Shown one piece after another: positions 20,042 through 30,196 of a stretch of 60,879 nucleotides of DNA. The notes under the pieces are model-generated. The model was not told where the DNA came from, did no database searches, and was given only the letters and a program-made list of their open reading frames with translations. How positions within the stretch are numbered: the first letter of the stretch is position 1; every line of letters begins with the position of its first letter. Source of the stretch: Nostoc sp. CHAB 5834 (GTDB taxonomy: Bacteria > Cyanobacteriota > Cyanobacteriia > Cyanobacteriales > Nostocaceae); the NCBI GenBank assembly GCA_020829485.1, contig JAIVFU010000040.1:1-60879 (forward strand), written 5' to 3'. The position numbers and the translations under genes are program-made.

Positions 20042-21460
20042 ATGGTGCTTCAATCATCTGGCTTGTCCAAGGTCAAAGACTCATTAACACAAAAAATATT
20101 CTTGGGTAATGAACCTAATGCAGAGTTAATTGCAATTCTCACCGTTTATTTTGTCCAAGGAATTTTAGGATTATCGCGTCTAGCCGTTAGCTTTTTCCTC
20201 AAAGATGAACTGCTGCTGAGTCCCGTCGAGGTGTCGGCGCTGTTGGGGATTGTCTTCCTACCTTGGATGATCAAGCCGGTGTTTGGTTTCATCTCTGATG
20301 GCTTGCCTATATTTGGCTATCGTCGGCGTCCTTATTTGATTTTATCGGGGATACTAGGAACTGCTTCTTGGGCGAGTCTGGCCACAATAGTTCATACTAG
20401 CTGGGCAGCTACATTAGCGATCGCTCTTGGCTCTCTTAGTGTCGCCATGAGTGATGTCATAGTTGACTCGCTGGTTGTAGAACGAGCTAGAGGCGAATCC
20501 CAAGCAAAAGCCGGTTCATTACAATCTCTGTGCTGGGGTGCTTCTGCGATCGGAGGTTTGATAACAGCATACTTTAGCGGTCTGCTGCTGCAATACTTTA
20601 CTACCCGTACTGTCTTTGGAATTACCGCCTTATTCCCTCTCATCGTCTCAGGGGTAGCTTGGTTAATTGCTGAATCCCCCGTTAGCAAAGACGCTCAAGA
20701 TAGTAATCAGACCAACCCTTTACCAATCAAACATCAACTTGGGCAGCTACGCCAAGCTATTAGCCAAAAAAGAATTTGGCTACCAACGGCGTTTATCTTC
20801 ATCTGGCAAGCTACCCCAAATGCTGACTCTGCCTTTTTCTACTTCGCTACCAACGAACTCCACTTTGAACCAGAATTTTTGGGGCGAGTCCACTTGGTGA
20901 CAAGTTTCGCTTCTTTAGCAGGTGTTTGGATTTTTCAACGTTTCCTCAAAAACATCCCTTTTCGCGTGATTTTTGCTTGGAGTACCGTCCTTTCGTCAAT
21001 TTTGGGGATGACGATGCTGTTGTTAGTGACTCACGCAAACAGGCGGTTAGGTATAGATGACCACTGGTTTAGTTTGGGTGATAGCCTGATTCTCACTGTG
21101 ATGGGGAAAATTGCCTTTATGCAAGTGATGGTTCTAGCAGCAAGGCTTTGTCCCTCTGGTGTGGAAGCGACATTATTTGCCTTGTTAATGTCGGTGTTTA
21201 ATTCAGCAGGAACGGTTTCCCATGCATTCGGGGCATTAATCACCTATTGGCTGGGGATTACTGCAACGAACTTTGAATCACTTTGGCTATTGGTAGTAAT
21301 TACTAACCTCAGCACGCTGTTACCCCTACCATTTATCAACTGGCTACCTGCTGCTGAAGAAGAAACTGAGACATCCAAAGATGGGGAACAAGCGTTTTTG
21401 CCAGATTTGATGTCTGAGTTGGTACTGAGAGAACCAGAGTCGGAAAAAAATTCTTTTTAG
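20042..21460 (+). CDS. BT1 family (folate/biopterin) MFS transporter
   Basis: 472 residues with about 12 hydrophobic helices, of the BT1/FBT branch of the major facilitator superfamily. Landmarks: LSRLAVSFFLKDELLLSPVE, PWMIKPVFGFISDGLPIFGY, RRRPYLILSG (the conserved loop) and DVIVDSLVVERARGE, the D-x-x-x-D-x-L-V-V-E-R-A-R hallmark. A cyanobacterial and a plant-plastid member have been shown to carry folate; the substrate here is inferred only from family. ATG 20042 is followed directly by a polar N-terminus. The last 35 residues are acidic and probably cytoplasmic. Confidence 0.88.
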   Translation: MVLQSSGLSKVKDSLTQKIFLGNEPNAELIAILTVYFVQGILGLSRLAVSFFLKDELLLSPVEVSALLGIVFLPWMIKPVFGFISDGLPIFGYRRRPYLILSGILGTASWASLATIVHTSWAATLAIALGSLSVAMSDVIVDSLVVERARGESQAKAGSLQSLCWGASAIGGLITAYFSGLLLQYFTTRTVFGITALFPLIVSGVAWLIAESPVSKDAQDSNQTNPLPIKHQLGQLRQAISQKRIWLPTAFIFIWQATPNADSAFFYFATNELHFEPEFLGRVHLVTSFASLAGVWIFQRFLKNIPFRVIFAWSTVLSSILGMTMLLLVTHANRRLGIDDHWFSLGDSLILTVMGKIAFMQVMVLAARLCPSGVEATLFALLMSVFNSAGTVSHAFGALITYWLGITATNFESLWLLVVITNLSTLLPLPFINWLPAAEEETETSKDGEQAFLPDLMSELVLREPESEKNSF

Positions 21461-21497
21461 CGGCTAAATATTTTCGTGCAAAGTAACAATAATAGGA

Positions 21498-21619
21498 CTA
21501 AGTAAGTGGGTCAAATTAAATATAAAACCTCACGCTGCCTCCGGCTTCCCTCTCCTTAATAAGGAGAGGGATTGAGAGTGAGGTTTGATCTTATATTTAA
21601 TTACGCCTACCTACTTAGT
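21498..21619. mobile_element. Inverted-repeat element (MITE-like), 122 bp
   Basis: An imperfect inverted repeat of about 30 bases bounds this piece: left ACTAAGTAAGTGGG continuing into TCAAATTAAATATAA, right its approximate complement ending in CTACTTAGT. The middle has CTCTCC-TTAATAA-GGAGAG. No target duplication is certain. It sits just downstream of the BT1 gene and may also serve as its terminator. Confidence 0.65.
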
Positions 21620-21790
21620 ACAGCGCGGCGTAAATCAAGCTACCATTTGAAAACTTGCAAAAGCCTTGATATACAAAATTTTTGGCTTTTGAGAGCCAGT
21701 TGCTAAAGAGCAGGAACGCTAAGAGCGTAGCAAGCAGAGCCGCAAGGGCGCACTGGCTCCTTTTGATTTTTGACTTCCGCCTTGCGGTAC

Positions 21791-21924
21791 TAACCCTTTC
21801 AAGGTGGTGAAATTTAGAACGAGAATTGGTTATTTGAACCTTCAAAAAGCCCAAAATCTGAGCGGAGGATTCAAGATGGTAGCACTGAAACAACGTATCT
21901 TCATTGGTCACCTTGAAAGGGCTA
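21791..21924. mobile_element. Inverted-repeat element with TA ends, 134 bp
   Basis: Starts TAACCCTTTCAAGGTG and ends CACCTTGAAAGGGCTA, a 16-base inverted repeat with a single mismatch, each end beginning with TA. A TA dinucleotide duplication is the signature of Tc1/mariner/IS630-type insertion, so this may be a derivative of such an element, but the interior codes for nothing and the assignment is inference. Confidence 0.65.
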
Positions 21925-21934
21925 GTCCTAGTTC

Positions 21935-23266
21935 TTATGCAAAATTGACTTCTAGGGTATAAGAAAGATCAGCTATAGAGGTGCTACCAGAGAAAACTCC
22001 GCCATTTTCAAGCGAGAAACCAAATTTACTCACTGAAATGGAGTACGTACCTGCACCCAGAGAACTAGTGATTAATGATCCCTGGTCTAAGCCACCATCG
22101 TCGTCACTTTGTAATAAAGTTCCAGCACTGTCAAACAAACCGAGAACTGTATCTCCCGATGTCACCGTACTGATAGTGACAGTTCCTGGATTTGCTAAAG
22201 AAAATGTAAAAAAGTCGAAATCGGAATTATCCCCTGGTTGAACTGTTGTTAACTGGGCCAAGAGATTAATGTCTGAGCCTAATGATAAGGAACCTAAACC
22301 TTCAGCGCTGTCTAGTGAGTTGTTTGTAGCTTCTCCAGCATTTTCTCGCTCATAGAAAAGGAAGTCATCACTATCAAGTCTGAGATTGGTTTTCCCCTGT
22401 ACAATACCTATGCTCTCACCTTGCTCTCCTAAGAATATTCGTGTGTTGCTTCCAACAACTTGCAAGCGGTAGTCTTGTGGAAGTCCTTTGAGTTCAATTC
22501 GATCTTGGCTAGAGTCGAAGTCAATAATAGTAGCCAAGTCCCCAAAACCAGGACTGGTAATGTTGTTATCGTCGTAGAAAACATTTAGAGCGTCCCCTAG
22601 GATAAATCTATCTACCCCAGCCCCGCCAGTGAAGTTATCAGTTTCTCCTATTCCAGGTGGAAGCGGACTACCAGGGAAAACACCGATGAGGATGTCGTCT
22701 CCAGCCCCGCCATTGAGTACGTCATTGCCGGGCCCGCCCTGTAGACTATCATTGCCGTCGCCACCATTGAGGATATCATTGCCATTACTACCATCTAGAG
22801 TGTCATTGCCTCCTATGCCATTCAAAGTGTTGTTAGAAGTATTACCAAAAAGGAAGTTGCTAACACTGTTACCTGTCCCGTTGATGTCGCTACCTTCCCT
22901 CAGGCTCAGGTTTTCCAGATTGGTGGCTAGTGCGTAGGTGACAGAAGACCGGACGGTATCTGTGCCTGAATTCGCAGCCTCTGTAATCCTATCAAGAGTA
23001 GTGTCAATGAGGTAAGTGTCGTCGCCTGCACCACCTATTAGAGTGTCAGTACCCAAGCCCCCATCTAGTGTGTCGTTTCCATTTCCACCGATTAGACTGT
23101 CGTTTGCCGTCCCACCTGCGAGGGAATCGTTACCAGCCAAACCATTCAAGATATCGTTACCGGAGGGACTATTGGCATTACCACCACTAGCCCAACCAAC
23201 TATCGTGTCATTTTCTGAAGTCCCAGAAAGATTGTCAGCAGTTGTTTTGCCGAAAATAAATGCCAT
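21935..23266 (-). CDS. RTX-type calcium-binding repeat protein, short paralogue
   Basis: 443 residues. No N-terminal signal peptide is seen; it starts MAFIFGKTTADNLSGTSEND and runs into hemolysin-type nonapeptide repeats (GGxGxDxLx), for instance GLAGNDSLAGGTANDSLIGG and NGNDILNGGDGNDSLQGGPG. These bind Ca2+ in a parallel beta roll and are typical of proteins secreted by type I export. After the repeats comes LNVFYDDNN and a D-x-I-E-L-K-G segment, then a C-terminal domain (about 310-443) ending GTYSISVSKFGFS, of the bacterial pre-peptidase type. It is about 70-90% alike at DNA level to the next gene. ATG 23266 is preceded by AGGAGA. Confidence 0.88.
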   Translation of the reverse strand: MAFIFGKTTADNLSGTSENDTIVGWASGGNANSPSGNDILNGLAGNDSLAGGTANDSLIGGNGNDTLDGGLGTDTLIGGAGDDTYLIDTTLDRITEAANSGTDTVRSSVTYALATNLENLSLREGSDINGTGNSVSNFLFGNTSNNTLNGIGGNDTLDGSNGNDILNGGDGNDSLQGGPGNDVLNGGAGDDILIGVFPGSPLPPGIGETDNFTGGAGVDRFILGDALNVFYDDNNITSPGFGDLATIIDFDSSQDRIELKGLPQDYRLQVVGSNTRIFLGEQGESIGIVQGKTNLRLDSDDFLFYERENAGEATNNSLDSAEGLGSLSLGSDINLLAQLTTVQPGDNSDFDFFTFSLANPGTVTISTVTSGDTVLGLFDSAGTLLQSDDDGGLDQGSLITSSLGAGTYSISVSKFGFSLENGGVFSGSTSIADLSYTLEVNFA

Positions 23267-24212
23267 GTTATTTCTCCTGAATTTCTCACTAATACGTAAG
23301 TTCAGCCTCAGTCAAAGAACTATTCATCAGTAAAGATGTAGATTACTTGCCATTTGTGTGATCTAAGTTAAAAACCACTATTTATTTGGTTAATAACTTC
23401 TAAAGAAAAATATCCACTTATTTATTGTGGGCTGACCCGAAAAGCACGCTTTTGCTTGCGGCCAAGCGAGACACCTACTCTAAAAAATTAGATAATTTCT
23501 TTTTTGAAAGTCCCTTAATTTATGATCCAAATGGTAAGCAATTTTATCAAATGCTTGGGTTGTTTTTCCAAACTTTTTTTAACCGACGCTGTAATTATTT
23601 ACATATCATGAAATACAATGTTACGTCAACTTTTTTGCCAAGTTCTCAAAATGTTAATAGATATAATTGATAATACATTAAAATACGCACCTACTTTTTA
23701 ATTAATTATTGTTTTAAACTAATGATTTTTTTGGTGAACGTTGCAAGATTTTTCAGATGAACGCAGCCTGATTGTGAAGTTAAGTTTCGATATCATTTTT
23801 TTTACCAAAAGATAATTTTATATTAAAAAATGCATTGTAAAATTTCCAACTTTCATTGATATATTAATCCAGGAATTATTGCACTTAATAAAACTTAGGC
23901 TTTACATAAATTTTATATACAGCAGAATTCAGTAGCGGAGCCGGAGACGCTCCGCCAAGGCGTCAGAATGGGCTACGCCCCGCTGCGCTAACAGAAGTAA
24001 AACAGGCTTTATAGCTGGCTTTGAGACGCGAGCTTGTGTACAACACTTTCCTTGAAATCCCTGTAGTTATTTAGGATTGGAAAATTAGCGCTGCCTTGTA
24101 AATAGTCTTTTGTTGGGTAAGGGGGACACGTTGCCGTGTTCCCTTAGCCAAGAGGAAAAGTATCCTTGAATCTGCCTTGTGATGTCAGGAGTTTCTTAAG
24201 TTGACAACGTTC
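23267..24212. other. Gap between RTX paralogues; duplicated upstream region
   Basis: Right after the gene start at 23266, the first 250 or so bases closely match those upstream of the second paralogue (26004 onward), including TTATTTGGTTAATAACTTCTAAAG and GATTACTTGCCATTTGTG motifs split between blocks. The middle (23700-23900) is AT rich with no gene. Around 23932-23992 there is a GC-rich palindromic tract (CGCTCCGCCAAGGCG, GGCTACGCC). No terminator is clear. Confidence 0.7.
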
Positions 24213-26003
24213 TTATACCAAACTGACTTCTAGGGTATAAGAAAGATCAGCTATAGAAGTGCCACCAGAGAAAACTCCGCCATCTTCAGGGAATAAAGAA
24301 TATTTACTCACTGAAATGGAGTACGTACCTGCACCCAGGGAACTAGTAATTAATGACGAATTGCCACCGCCACCATCGTCGTCACTTTGTAATAAATTCC
24401 CAGCACCGTTAAACAGACCGAGAACTGTATCTCCCGATGTCACTGTCCTGATAGTGACAGTTCCTGGATTTGCTAAAGAAAATGTAAAAAAGTCGAAATC
24501 GGAATTATCCCCTGGTTGAACTGTTGTTAACTGGGCCAAGAGATTAACGTCTGAGCCTGAGGATAAGGAACCTAAACCTTCAGCGCTGTCTAGTGAGTTG
24601 TTTGTAGCTTCTCCAGCATTTTCCCGCTCATAGAAAAGGAAGTCATCACTATCAAGTCGGAGATTGGTTTTCCCTTGCAGAATACCTATGATTTCATCTT
24701 GCTCTGCTCCCGATTTGTCTAACAATATTCGTGTGTTGCTTCCAACAAGTTGCAGGCTGTAGTCTTGTAGAGATCCTTTGAGTTCAATTCGATCTTGGCT
24801 AGAGTCGAAGTCAATAATAGTAGCCAAGTCCCCAAAACCAGGACTCGTAGTGTTGTTATCGTCGTAGAAAACATTTAGAGCGTCCCCTAGGATAAATCTA
24901 TCTACCCCAGCCCCGCCAGTGAAGTTATCAGTTTCCCCTATTCCAGGTGGAAGCGGACTACCAGGGAAAACACCGATGAGGATGTCGTCTCCAGCCCCGC
25001 CATTGAGTACGTCATTGCCGGGCCCGCCCTGTAGACTATCATTGCCGTCGCCACCATTGAGGATATCATTGCCATTATTACCATCTAAAGTATCATCGCC
25101 TCCTATGCCATTCAAAGTGTTGTTAGAAGTATTACCAAAAAGGAAGTTGCTAACACTATTACCTGTTCCGTTGATGTCGCTACCTTCTCTTAGCCTCAGG
25201 TTTTCCAGATTGGTGGCTAGTGCGTAGGTGACAGAAGACCGGACGGTATCTGTGCCTGAATTCGCAGCCTCTGTAATCCTATCAAGAGTAGTGTCAATGA
25301 GGTAAGTGTCGTCGCCTGCACCACCTATTAGAGTGTCGTTTCCTATGCCCCCATCAAGTGTGTCATCGCCATTATTACCGGATAATCGGTTATTTTGCGT
25401 GTCGCCTACAATGTTGTCATTTCCATTTGTGCCGATGACATTATCAAAGTTAACTGCTGTAAATGACAATATTCCCAAGCCAGGAACGTTATTGGCAACC
25501 AAACTTTGGGTTCGCAGGTTAACGGTGATAGCTACCCCAGCTAAAGATTGGGATGCATCTATGGTGTTGTTGGCAAGATTAGCATTAGCAATAACCTTTT
25601 CTACTCTAAAGAGTTGGTCTTGCCCAAATCCGTCAGCTTTTTCAATGGTTCCAACACCTGACAAGCTAATGGTCTGACCTATTTGACTGTAGTCTGCGGT
25701 ATCTATGCCATCTCCGCCATTAATGCTGTCGTTACCCTGACTGCCTCTAAAGGTGTCGTCGCCTGCACCACCTAGTAGAGTGTCGTTTCCTGTGCCCCCA
25801 TCAAGTGTGTCATTGCCATTTTCACCGATTAGACTGTCGTTTGCCGTCCCACCTGCGAGGGAATCGTTACCATTTGCACCATTCAAAGTGTCGTTACCGG
25901 AAGTACTATTGGCATTACCACCATTAGCCCAACCAACTATCGTGTCATTTCCCGAAGTCCCAGAAATGTTGTCAGCAGTTGTTTTGCCGAAAATAAATAC
26001 CAT
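24213..26003 (-). CDS. RTX-type calcium-binding repeat protein, long paralogue
   Basis: 596 residues, with the same start (MVFIFGKTTADNISGTSGND), the same Ca2+-binding nonapeptide repeats and the same C-terminal pre-peptidase-like domain (ending ISVSKYSLFPEDGGVFSGGT) as the neighbour. It has about 150 additional residues after the first repeat block (IDTADYSQIGQTISLSGVG, ANLANNTIDASQSLAGVAI, NVIGTNGNDNIVGDTQNN). Likely exported by type I secretion; no ABC/HlyD/TolC genes are in this window. The two genes form a tandem duplication that includes the 5' region. It starts at ATG 26003 with AGGAGA upstream. Confidence 0.88.
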   Translation of the reverse strand: MVFIFGKTTADNISGTSGNDTIVGWANGGNANSTSGNDTLNGANGNDSLAGGTANDSLIGENGNDTLDGGTGNDTLLGGAGDDTFRGSQGNDSINGGDGIDTADYSQIGQTISLSGVGTIEKADGFGQDQLFRVEKVIANANLANNTIDASQSLAGVAITVNLRTQSLVANNVPGLGILSFTAVNFDNVIGTNGNDNIVGDTQNNRLSGNNGDDTLDGGIGNDTLIGGAGDDTYLIDTTLDRITEAANSGTDTVRSSVTYALATNLENLRLREGSDINGTGNSVSNFLFGNTSNNTLNGIGGDDTLDGNNGNDILNGGDGNDSLQGGPGNDVLNGGAGDDILIGVFPGSPLPPGIGETDNFTGGAGVDRFILGDALNVFYDDNNTTSPGFGDLATIIDFDSSQDRIELKGSLQDYSLQLVGSNTRILLDKSGAEQDEIIGILQGKTNLRLDSDDFLFYERENAGEATNNSLDSAEGLGSLSSGSDVNLLAQLTTVQPGDNSDFDFFTFSLANPGTVTIRTVTSGDTVLGLFNGAGNLLQSDDDGGGGNSSLITSSLGAGTYSISVSKYSLFPEDGGVFSGGTSIADLSYTLEVSLV

Positions 26004-26757
26004 GTTATTTCTCCTGAATTTCTCACTAATATGTAAATTCAGCGTCAGTCAAAAAACTATTTGTCAGTTCAATGTAGATTACTTGCCATTTGTGTAATCT
26101 AAATTAAAAACCACTAAATTATTTGGTTAATAACTTCTAAAGAAAAAAATATCCAGCTATTTATTGTAGGCTGACCCAAAAAGCCCGCCTTTGCTTGTGC
26201 ACGAGCGAGACGCTTACTCTAAAAAATTAGATAATTTATTTTTTGAAAGTCCCTTAATTGATGACCCAAATGGTAAGTAATTTGATCAAATATTTTGGTT
26301 CTTTTTCCAAAGTTTTTTTAACCGACGCTGTAATTAATTTCATTATAATGAAGTACAAGGTTACATCAACTACTTTATCAAAACTTTAAGATTTAAATAA
26401 GTATGATTAATAATATATTTATATGTGAATGTAAATTTTATTTAATTATTGTTTCAATCTACTGACGGCGTTGCATACCAACAGAAACCGTCTAAAGAAA
26501 TCTGAATGAGCAAAAGTCTATTTAGACAAAGGTTTTAGATTTTGCTCTAACAAGTTTTCTAAGAGTACCAATGTAGAGACTGATATATCAAGGAAAGTGC
26601 ATCGCATTGCAATACTGCTCCGTTAAGAATATTTACAGCGACTTTCAAGACAGTCGCTACAAATTTTTATTTTTCTTGGACTTGTGTGTACACCGTTAGG
26701 ACTTACGCATTGACAAGAAATAGCAAATATGAATCAAGGTTAAAAACCATATCTTTC
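26004..26757. other. Upstream region of the long RTX gene
   Basis: The part next to the gene is the second copy of the duplicated leader seen at 23267. From about 26400 to 26757 there is AT-rich DNA, and AGGACTTACGCATTG near 26699 is part of a repeat that I know to be widespread in such genomes. No gene is called; an open frame at 26696-26962 on the minus strand overlaps an inverted-repeat element. Confidence 0.6.
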
Positions 26758-26999
26758 GTAAGGGCACAGCAACGCTCATTGGTGTCAACTTAAGCAAAAA
26801 TGCATGTCCCACAGGCGTTTTACCCCCCTTAATCCTCCCTTTCCAAGGGGGGAAAAAGAAATCCAGTTCCCTCCCCTTTCTAAGGGGAGGGTTAGGGTGG
26901 GGTGACGCGGTGAGTGATGGAAAGCTAGAGAACTGAATATCACGTCTCGACAAAGGTTTCACGTTAAGTTGACACGCATGAGCAATGCTGTGCCCCTAC
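26758..26999. mobile_element. Inverted-repeat element (MITE-like), 242 bp
   Basis: The ends form an imperfect inverted repeat of about 35 bases: the left starts GTAAGGGCACAGCAACGCTC and continues to GTCAACTTAA; the right, at 26961-26999, is GTTAAGTTGAC then GCAATGCTGTGCCCCTAC. Internally there are complementary CCCTCC/GGAGGG tracts (26827-26895). No target duplication was found. A related half copy appears near 19903-19935. Confidence 0.6.
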
Positions 27000-27061
27000 A
27001 GCATGGTCTATTTACGGACTGATTACCGTGATTCATTTGACAACGAATCGCACAAAAGCAT

Positions 27062-28897
27062 TTACTCAATCTTCAAGTTGAAAGGTAAGCGGGCGTAAAC
27101 CCCTTGTGGATCGTTCATCTTTTGCAGAATTCCGATTTCCTGTTGCAACTTTTGGAATTCATTGATGAGGGGATTGGATTGTTTGAGTTGCGTTCCCTCA
27201 ATTCCTAAAGCAGTCCGCACCTCTTCGGTTGCACGTCCAAAAAAGCGTTCTCCGAAACTGCTAGTGCGAGGATATTCTTGCACTTCCCAGTCTTCTCCTA
27301 GTTTCGCCTGCTGGGCAGCATACGCGATCGCAGTATTCAAACCGCCAATTTCATCCACCAAACCAATTTCCTTCGCTGCTACACCAGACCAAACCCGTCC
27401 TTGGGCAATCTCTGCCACTTTTTGTTCTGGAAGTTTGCGACCTTGAGAAACTTTATTCAGAAACATATTATAAATTCGGTTAACACTGCGTTGATAAAGT
27501 GCCAACTCTTGGGGCGATTTCGGACGCGAAACTGTTTGAGTATCAGCATAGGTTCCAGTTTTTACCGAATCCCAGGTGATGCCATTATCATTAGCCAGCT
27601 TTTCACCATTGAACAACACCCCAAACACACCTATTGAACCTGTAATGGTATTTGGTTCGGCAAAAATGCGATTAGAGTCGCTAGCAATCCAATAACCACC
27701 AGAGGCGGCTACATCACCCATTGACACTACAACCGGTTTTACCTCACGAGTTAATTTCACTTCTCGCTGCATGACTTCAGATGCGGTAGCGCTACCACCA
27801 GGACTATTAATCCGTAGTACAACAGCTTTCACATCTTTATCTTGTCGTAGTTTGTTGAAGATTTTGGCAAAGCGATCGCCTCCTACTTGCCCATCTTCTC
27901 CTTTACCATCGACAATCTCGCCCTCAGCATAAACAACGGCAATTTGATTTTTTGAGCTACGTTCTACACCCAAAGATTTGCCAGAAACTTCTGCATAGCT
28001 ATTCAGGCTAATTTGTCGGAATGTTTTGTCGTCTTTATCGCTATCTGTCAACTTTTTGAGGTCAGTTACCACTTCATCGGGGTATGCTACTCGATCGACT
28101 AAACCGGTGGTTTTGGCTTGCGTGGCTTCCAGTAGTGCCTGATTGTCTGCGATCGCTTGCAACTGGTTAGGTTCAATTTTCCGACTTGCGCCTACAGCAG
28201 TGCGCCACTCTCCCCAAACATCATCCAACAATTTCTGAGTTTGTTCGCGGTTTTCTGGACTCAATTTTGTCAGGAGAAACGGTTCAACTGCGCCCTTAAA
28301 TTTCCCCACTCGCACGACTTGAATACCAATGCCATATTTCTGCAATGCTCCCGCCAAGAACATCGGTTGTGAACTCAACCCGTTGATTTCCATCATTCCC
28401 AGAGGATTAAGTACAACGGAATCTGCCACTGAACTGAGGTAATATTCCTTTTCACTCCAATCACTGCCATAAGCGACAATCTTTTTCCTAGCAGCGCGAA
28501 ACTCTTCCAGGGCTTTCCGAATTTCTTTAAGGGAGGCATAGCCGACGCTACCAGCTTGGCTAGTGCTAGTTGCATTCAAGTAGATCCCGACAATTCGCGG
28601 ATCGCGCCGCGCCTTCTCCAAAGTTTCCACAACTTTGCGGAGTGCCATTCTATCGTCATCTACACCTGATATTGTGTTTTGAAACAGTTCCCCGGAACTA
28701 GGTTCGCTATCAGTAATTTTCATCGACAAGTCAAAAACCAGCATTGACTTATCTTTCACATTTGGCCCAGTATCTTTAGAGGAGCTAGCAGCCAATATTA
28801 GCAAGAACAATCCAGTGGTTCCCAGACCACCAAAAATAATTAGTCCTAGTAAGGTGCCAATTAAACTAGCAAAAGTTTGTTTGATAAAATTACGCAT
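27062..28897 (-). CDS. sppA: Signal peptide peptidase SppA, 67K type
   Basis: 611 residues: a membrane-bound serine protease of family S49 that degrades cleaved signal peptides; cyanobacterial SppA1 has also been linked to phycobilisome breakdown under high light. An N-terminal transmembrane segment (LGLIIFGGLGTTGLFLLILA) is followed by two S49 repeats. Catalytic motifs are VRVGKFKGAVEPF (general-base Lys) and GDVAASGGYWIAS (nucleophile Ser), with VVLRINSPGGSATASE before it. Length is normal for the two-repeat form. Starts at ATG 28897. A repeat-rich 96-bp gap separates it from the isomerase gene. Confidence 0.93.
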   Translation of the reverse strand: MRNFIKQTFASLIGTLLGLIIFGGLGTTGLFLLILAASSSKDTGPNVKDKSMLVFDLSMKITDSEPSSGELFQNTISGVDDDRMALRKVVETLEKARRDPRIVGIYLNATSTSQAGSVGYASLKEIRKALEEFRAARKKIVAYGSDWSEKEYYLSSVADSVVLNPLGMMEINGLSSQPMFLAGALQKYGIGIQVVRVGKFKGAVEPFLLTKLSPENREQTQKLLDDVWGEWRTAVGASRKIEPNQLQAIADNQALLEATQAKTTGLVDRVAYPDEVVTDLKKLTDSDKDDKTFRQISLNSYAEVSGKSLGVERSSKNQIAVVYAEGEIVDGKGEDGQVGGDRFAKIFNKLRQDKDVKAVVLRINSPGGSATASEVMQREVKLTREVKPVVVSMGDVAASGGYWIASDSNRIFAEPNTITGSIGVFGVLFNGEKLANDNGITWDSVKTGTYADTQTVSRPKSPQELALYQRSVNRIYNMFLNKVSQGRKLPEQKVAEIAQGRVWSGVAAKEIGLVDEIGGLNTAIAYAAQQAKLGEDWEVQEYPRTSSFGERFFGRATEEVRTALGIEGTQLKQSNPLINEFQKLQQEIGILQKMNDPQGVYARLPFNLKIE

Positions 28898-28990
28898 TAG
28901 TTATTAGTCATTGGGCATGGGGTATGGGGCATTGGGCATTGGGCATTTATAAATGACAAAGGACAAATGACTAATGACTAATGACCTATT
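28898..28990. repeat. Heptamer-like repeats between sppA and fni
   Basis: Degenerate copies of TTGGGCA, ATGGGGT and GACTAAT heptamers fill nearly all of the gap (for example GGGCATTGGGCATTGGGCAT near 28930). No coding capacity. Confidence 0.8.
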
Positions 28991-28993
28991 TAC

Positions 28994-30043
28994 CTATTCT
29001 ATGCGCTGTAAACTATCAGAGTGCTTTAACTGATATAAGGTGGCGTTGCCAGTGCAGAATAATACCGTGGTGATTTCGGCGATTAATACTTCAGCGAGTT
29101 CGGCAACTGCTGTCTCTGATGTTGCTGCTGCTTGCAAAAAAGGCATTGCTAAACCAGCTATATCTGCTCCCAAGGCGATCGCGGCTGCAATATCCAGTCC
29201 ATGACGCAAACCTCCCGAAGCAATTAAGGGCACATTTGGAGCGATCGCTCTAATAGTTGTAATACACTCTGCTGTCGGTAAACCCCAATCGGCAAAAGTC
29301 CTCCCTAAGCGACGTTGCAAGGGATTTTCTGCCCGTTCACTTTCTACTTTTGCCCAAGAAGTACCACCCGCACCAGCCACATCAATTGCTGCTACTCCGG
29401 CGGCGAGAAGTTTTTGGGCGATCGCTGCTGAAATGCCGTTACCTACTTCTTTTGCAATCACTGGCACTGGTAGTTTACTACATAATTTAGATATTTTGTC
29501 AATCAAACCCCGAAAATTAGTATCACCTTTGGGTTGAATGCACTCTTGTAGAGGGTTAATGTGTAAAATCAGGGCATCAGCCTCTAGGATATCAACTACG
29601 CGCAAACATTCATCTAAGCCGTACTTGTAGTTAAGTTGCACAGCGCCCAAGTTCGCAAATAGCAGAACATTGGGGGCATACTTGCGGACAGCAAAAGTAT
29701 CAGCCACTTGGGGTTTTTCTACTGCTACGCGCTGGGAACCGACACCCATCGCAATTTTGTAGTGTTGCGCGACTTGCGCCAAACGTTGGTTAATGATTGC
29801 GGCTTGTTCTGTTCCGCCAGTCATGGAAGAAATTAACAAGGGTGCGCTAAGGTGTTTCCCCAGGAAAGTTGTACTGATATCAATATCGTCGTGGTTGAGT
29901 TCGGGTAAGCAAGAATGGGTAAAGCGATAACGTTCCAGTCCATTGGTGATTTTATGAGACTGAACATCTTCTTCTAAACAGATCCGAATGTGATCGGCTT
30001 TGCGATTCTGAGTTTGTGCAGAGATGTTGGTAGGGGCGTTCAC
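28994..30043 (-). CDS. fni: Isopentenyl-diphosphate delta-isomerase, type 2
   Basis: 349 residues of the FMN-dependent type 2 IPP isomerase, interconverting IPP and DMAPP at the root of carotenoid, phytol and quinone synthesis. Motifs: [66 protein letters not shown] and [18 protein letters not shown] 30043 is the likely start, as no ATG precedes the core and the first residues [17 protein letters not shown] match the family's start spacing. Downstream, sppA follows on the same strand after 96 bp; co-transcription is possible but unproven. Confidence 0.93.
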   Translation of the reverse strand: MNAPTNISAQTQNRKADHIRICLEEDVQSHKITNGLERYRFTHSCLPELNHDDIDISTTFLGKHLSAPLLISSMTGGTEQAAIINQRLAQVAQHYKIAMGVGSQRVAVEKPQVADTFAVRKYAPNVLLFANLGAVQLNYKYGLDECLRVVDILEADALILHINPLQECIQPKGDTNFRGLIDKISKLCSKLPVPVIAKEVGNGISAAIAQKLLAAGVAAIDVAGAGGTSWAKVESERAENPLQRRLGRTFADWGLPTAECITTIRAIAPNVPLIASGGLRHGLDIAAAIALGADIAGLAMPFLQAAATSETAVAELAEVLIAEITTVLFCTGNATLYQLKHSDSLQRIE

Positions 30044-30196
30044 TGGTGGGTATGGCTAAAAGTATTGGCTTGCGATCGCTATTCTTACATTGTCTGCAAC
30101 CGTATTTTTATAACAAAAATATTTATTTTCCCTATCTTTAGGGTACGTTACGCTATTTATAACATACCCATTCCCTCATTTTGTGAGTTAATTAAT

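Noticed and set aside
22629..23333. Plus-strand frames antisense to the RTX genes (also near 24919-26097)
   Set aside because: They arise from the regular codons of the Ca2+-binding repeats on the other strand.
26696..26962. Minus-strand 88-residue frame
   Set aside because: Lies across the inverted-repeat element and reads its GC-rich tracts.
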